Notes under the pieces: model-generated | The model's database searches: none | What the model was told of the DNA's origin: nothing | What the model saw: the letters and a program-made list of their open reading frames with translations, nothing else | NCBI GenBank assembly: GCA_031272575.1 | Contig: JAISTO010000011.1 | Span: 1 to 13,734, forward strand | Direction of reading: 5' to 3' | Origin: Treponema sp. | GTDB taxonomy: Bacteria; Spirochaetota; Spirochaetia; Treponematales; Breznakiellaceae | Length of the DNA: 13,734 nt | Position numbers and translations under genes: made by a program | Shown here: positions 13,733 to 13,734 of the stretch, in pieces | How the letters are laid out: the number at the start of each line of letters is the position of its first letter | How positions within the stretch are numbered: the stretch's first letter is position 1

Positions 13733-13734
13733 AC

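Overview
The window looks like chromosomal DNA of a GC-rich spirochaete, most likely a Treponema-like gut or termite-associated lineage. This is an inference from three things: lipoproteins with loose spirochaetal lipoboxes, large Ig/FN3-repeat lipoproteins ending in an FGE-sulfatase (C-type-lectin-like) domain, and the general gene style. No rRNA, tRNA or recognised species marker is present, so the assignment is tentative.

Left part (1-7742, + strand): two paralogous surface lipoproteins (163-3486 and 4701-7742). Each has a lipobox signal peptide, an N-terminal FN3-like module, three ~115-residue Ig-like repeats, four or three FN3 modules and a C-terminal FGE-sulfatase/C-type-lectin fold without the FGE active-site cysteines. 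Their 5' leaders and 3' ends are almost identical in DNA, while the lectin tip is highly divergent, which recalls targets of diversity-generating retroelements. A stand-alone PD-(D/E)XK nuclease-family gene (3592-4584) sits between them. It shares a small hairpin directly before the ribosome-binding site with the second lipoprotein.

Middle (7743-9928): about 300 bases without a convincing gene hold a nearly continuous series of predicted hairpins, including a GAAA tetraloop and two mutually exclusive stems ending at the Shine-Dalgarno. They lead into an AT-richer, translationally coupled two-gene unit: a 170-residue P-loop protein and a McrC-like PD-(D/E)XK nuclease. This is the best candidate for an unusual, probably defensive system. 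The nuclease C-terminus runs into repeat DNA.

Right part (9929-13734): an isolated iron/phosphonate-type ABC substrate-binding lipoprotein is driven by a clear sigma70 promoter whose -10 box sits inside a perfect 14-bp inverted repeat. It is convergent with a minus-strand operon of three overlapping lipid-metabolism genes (lipid kinase, acyltransferase, HAD-IB phosphatase), which appears to be transcribed leaderless. The last ~415 bases hold no convincing gene, only G-rich tandem repeats and palindromes.
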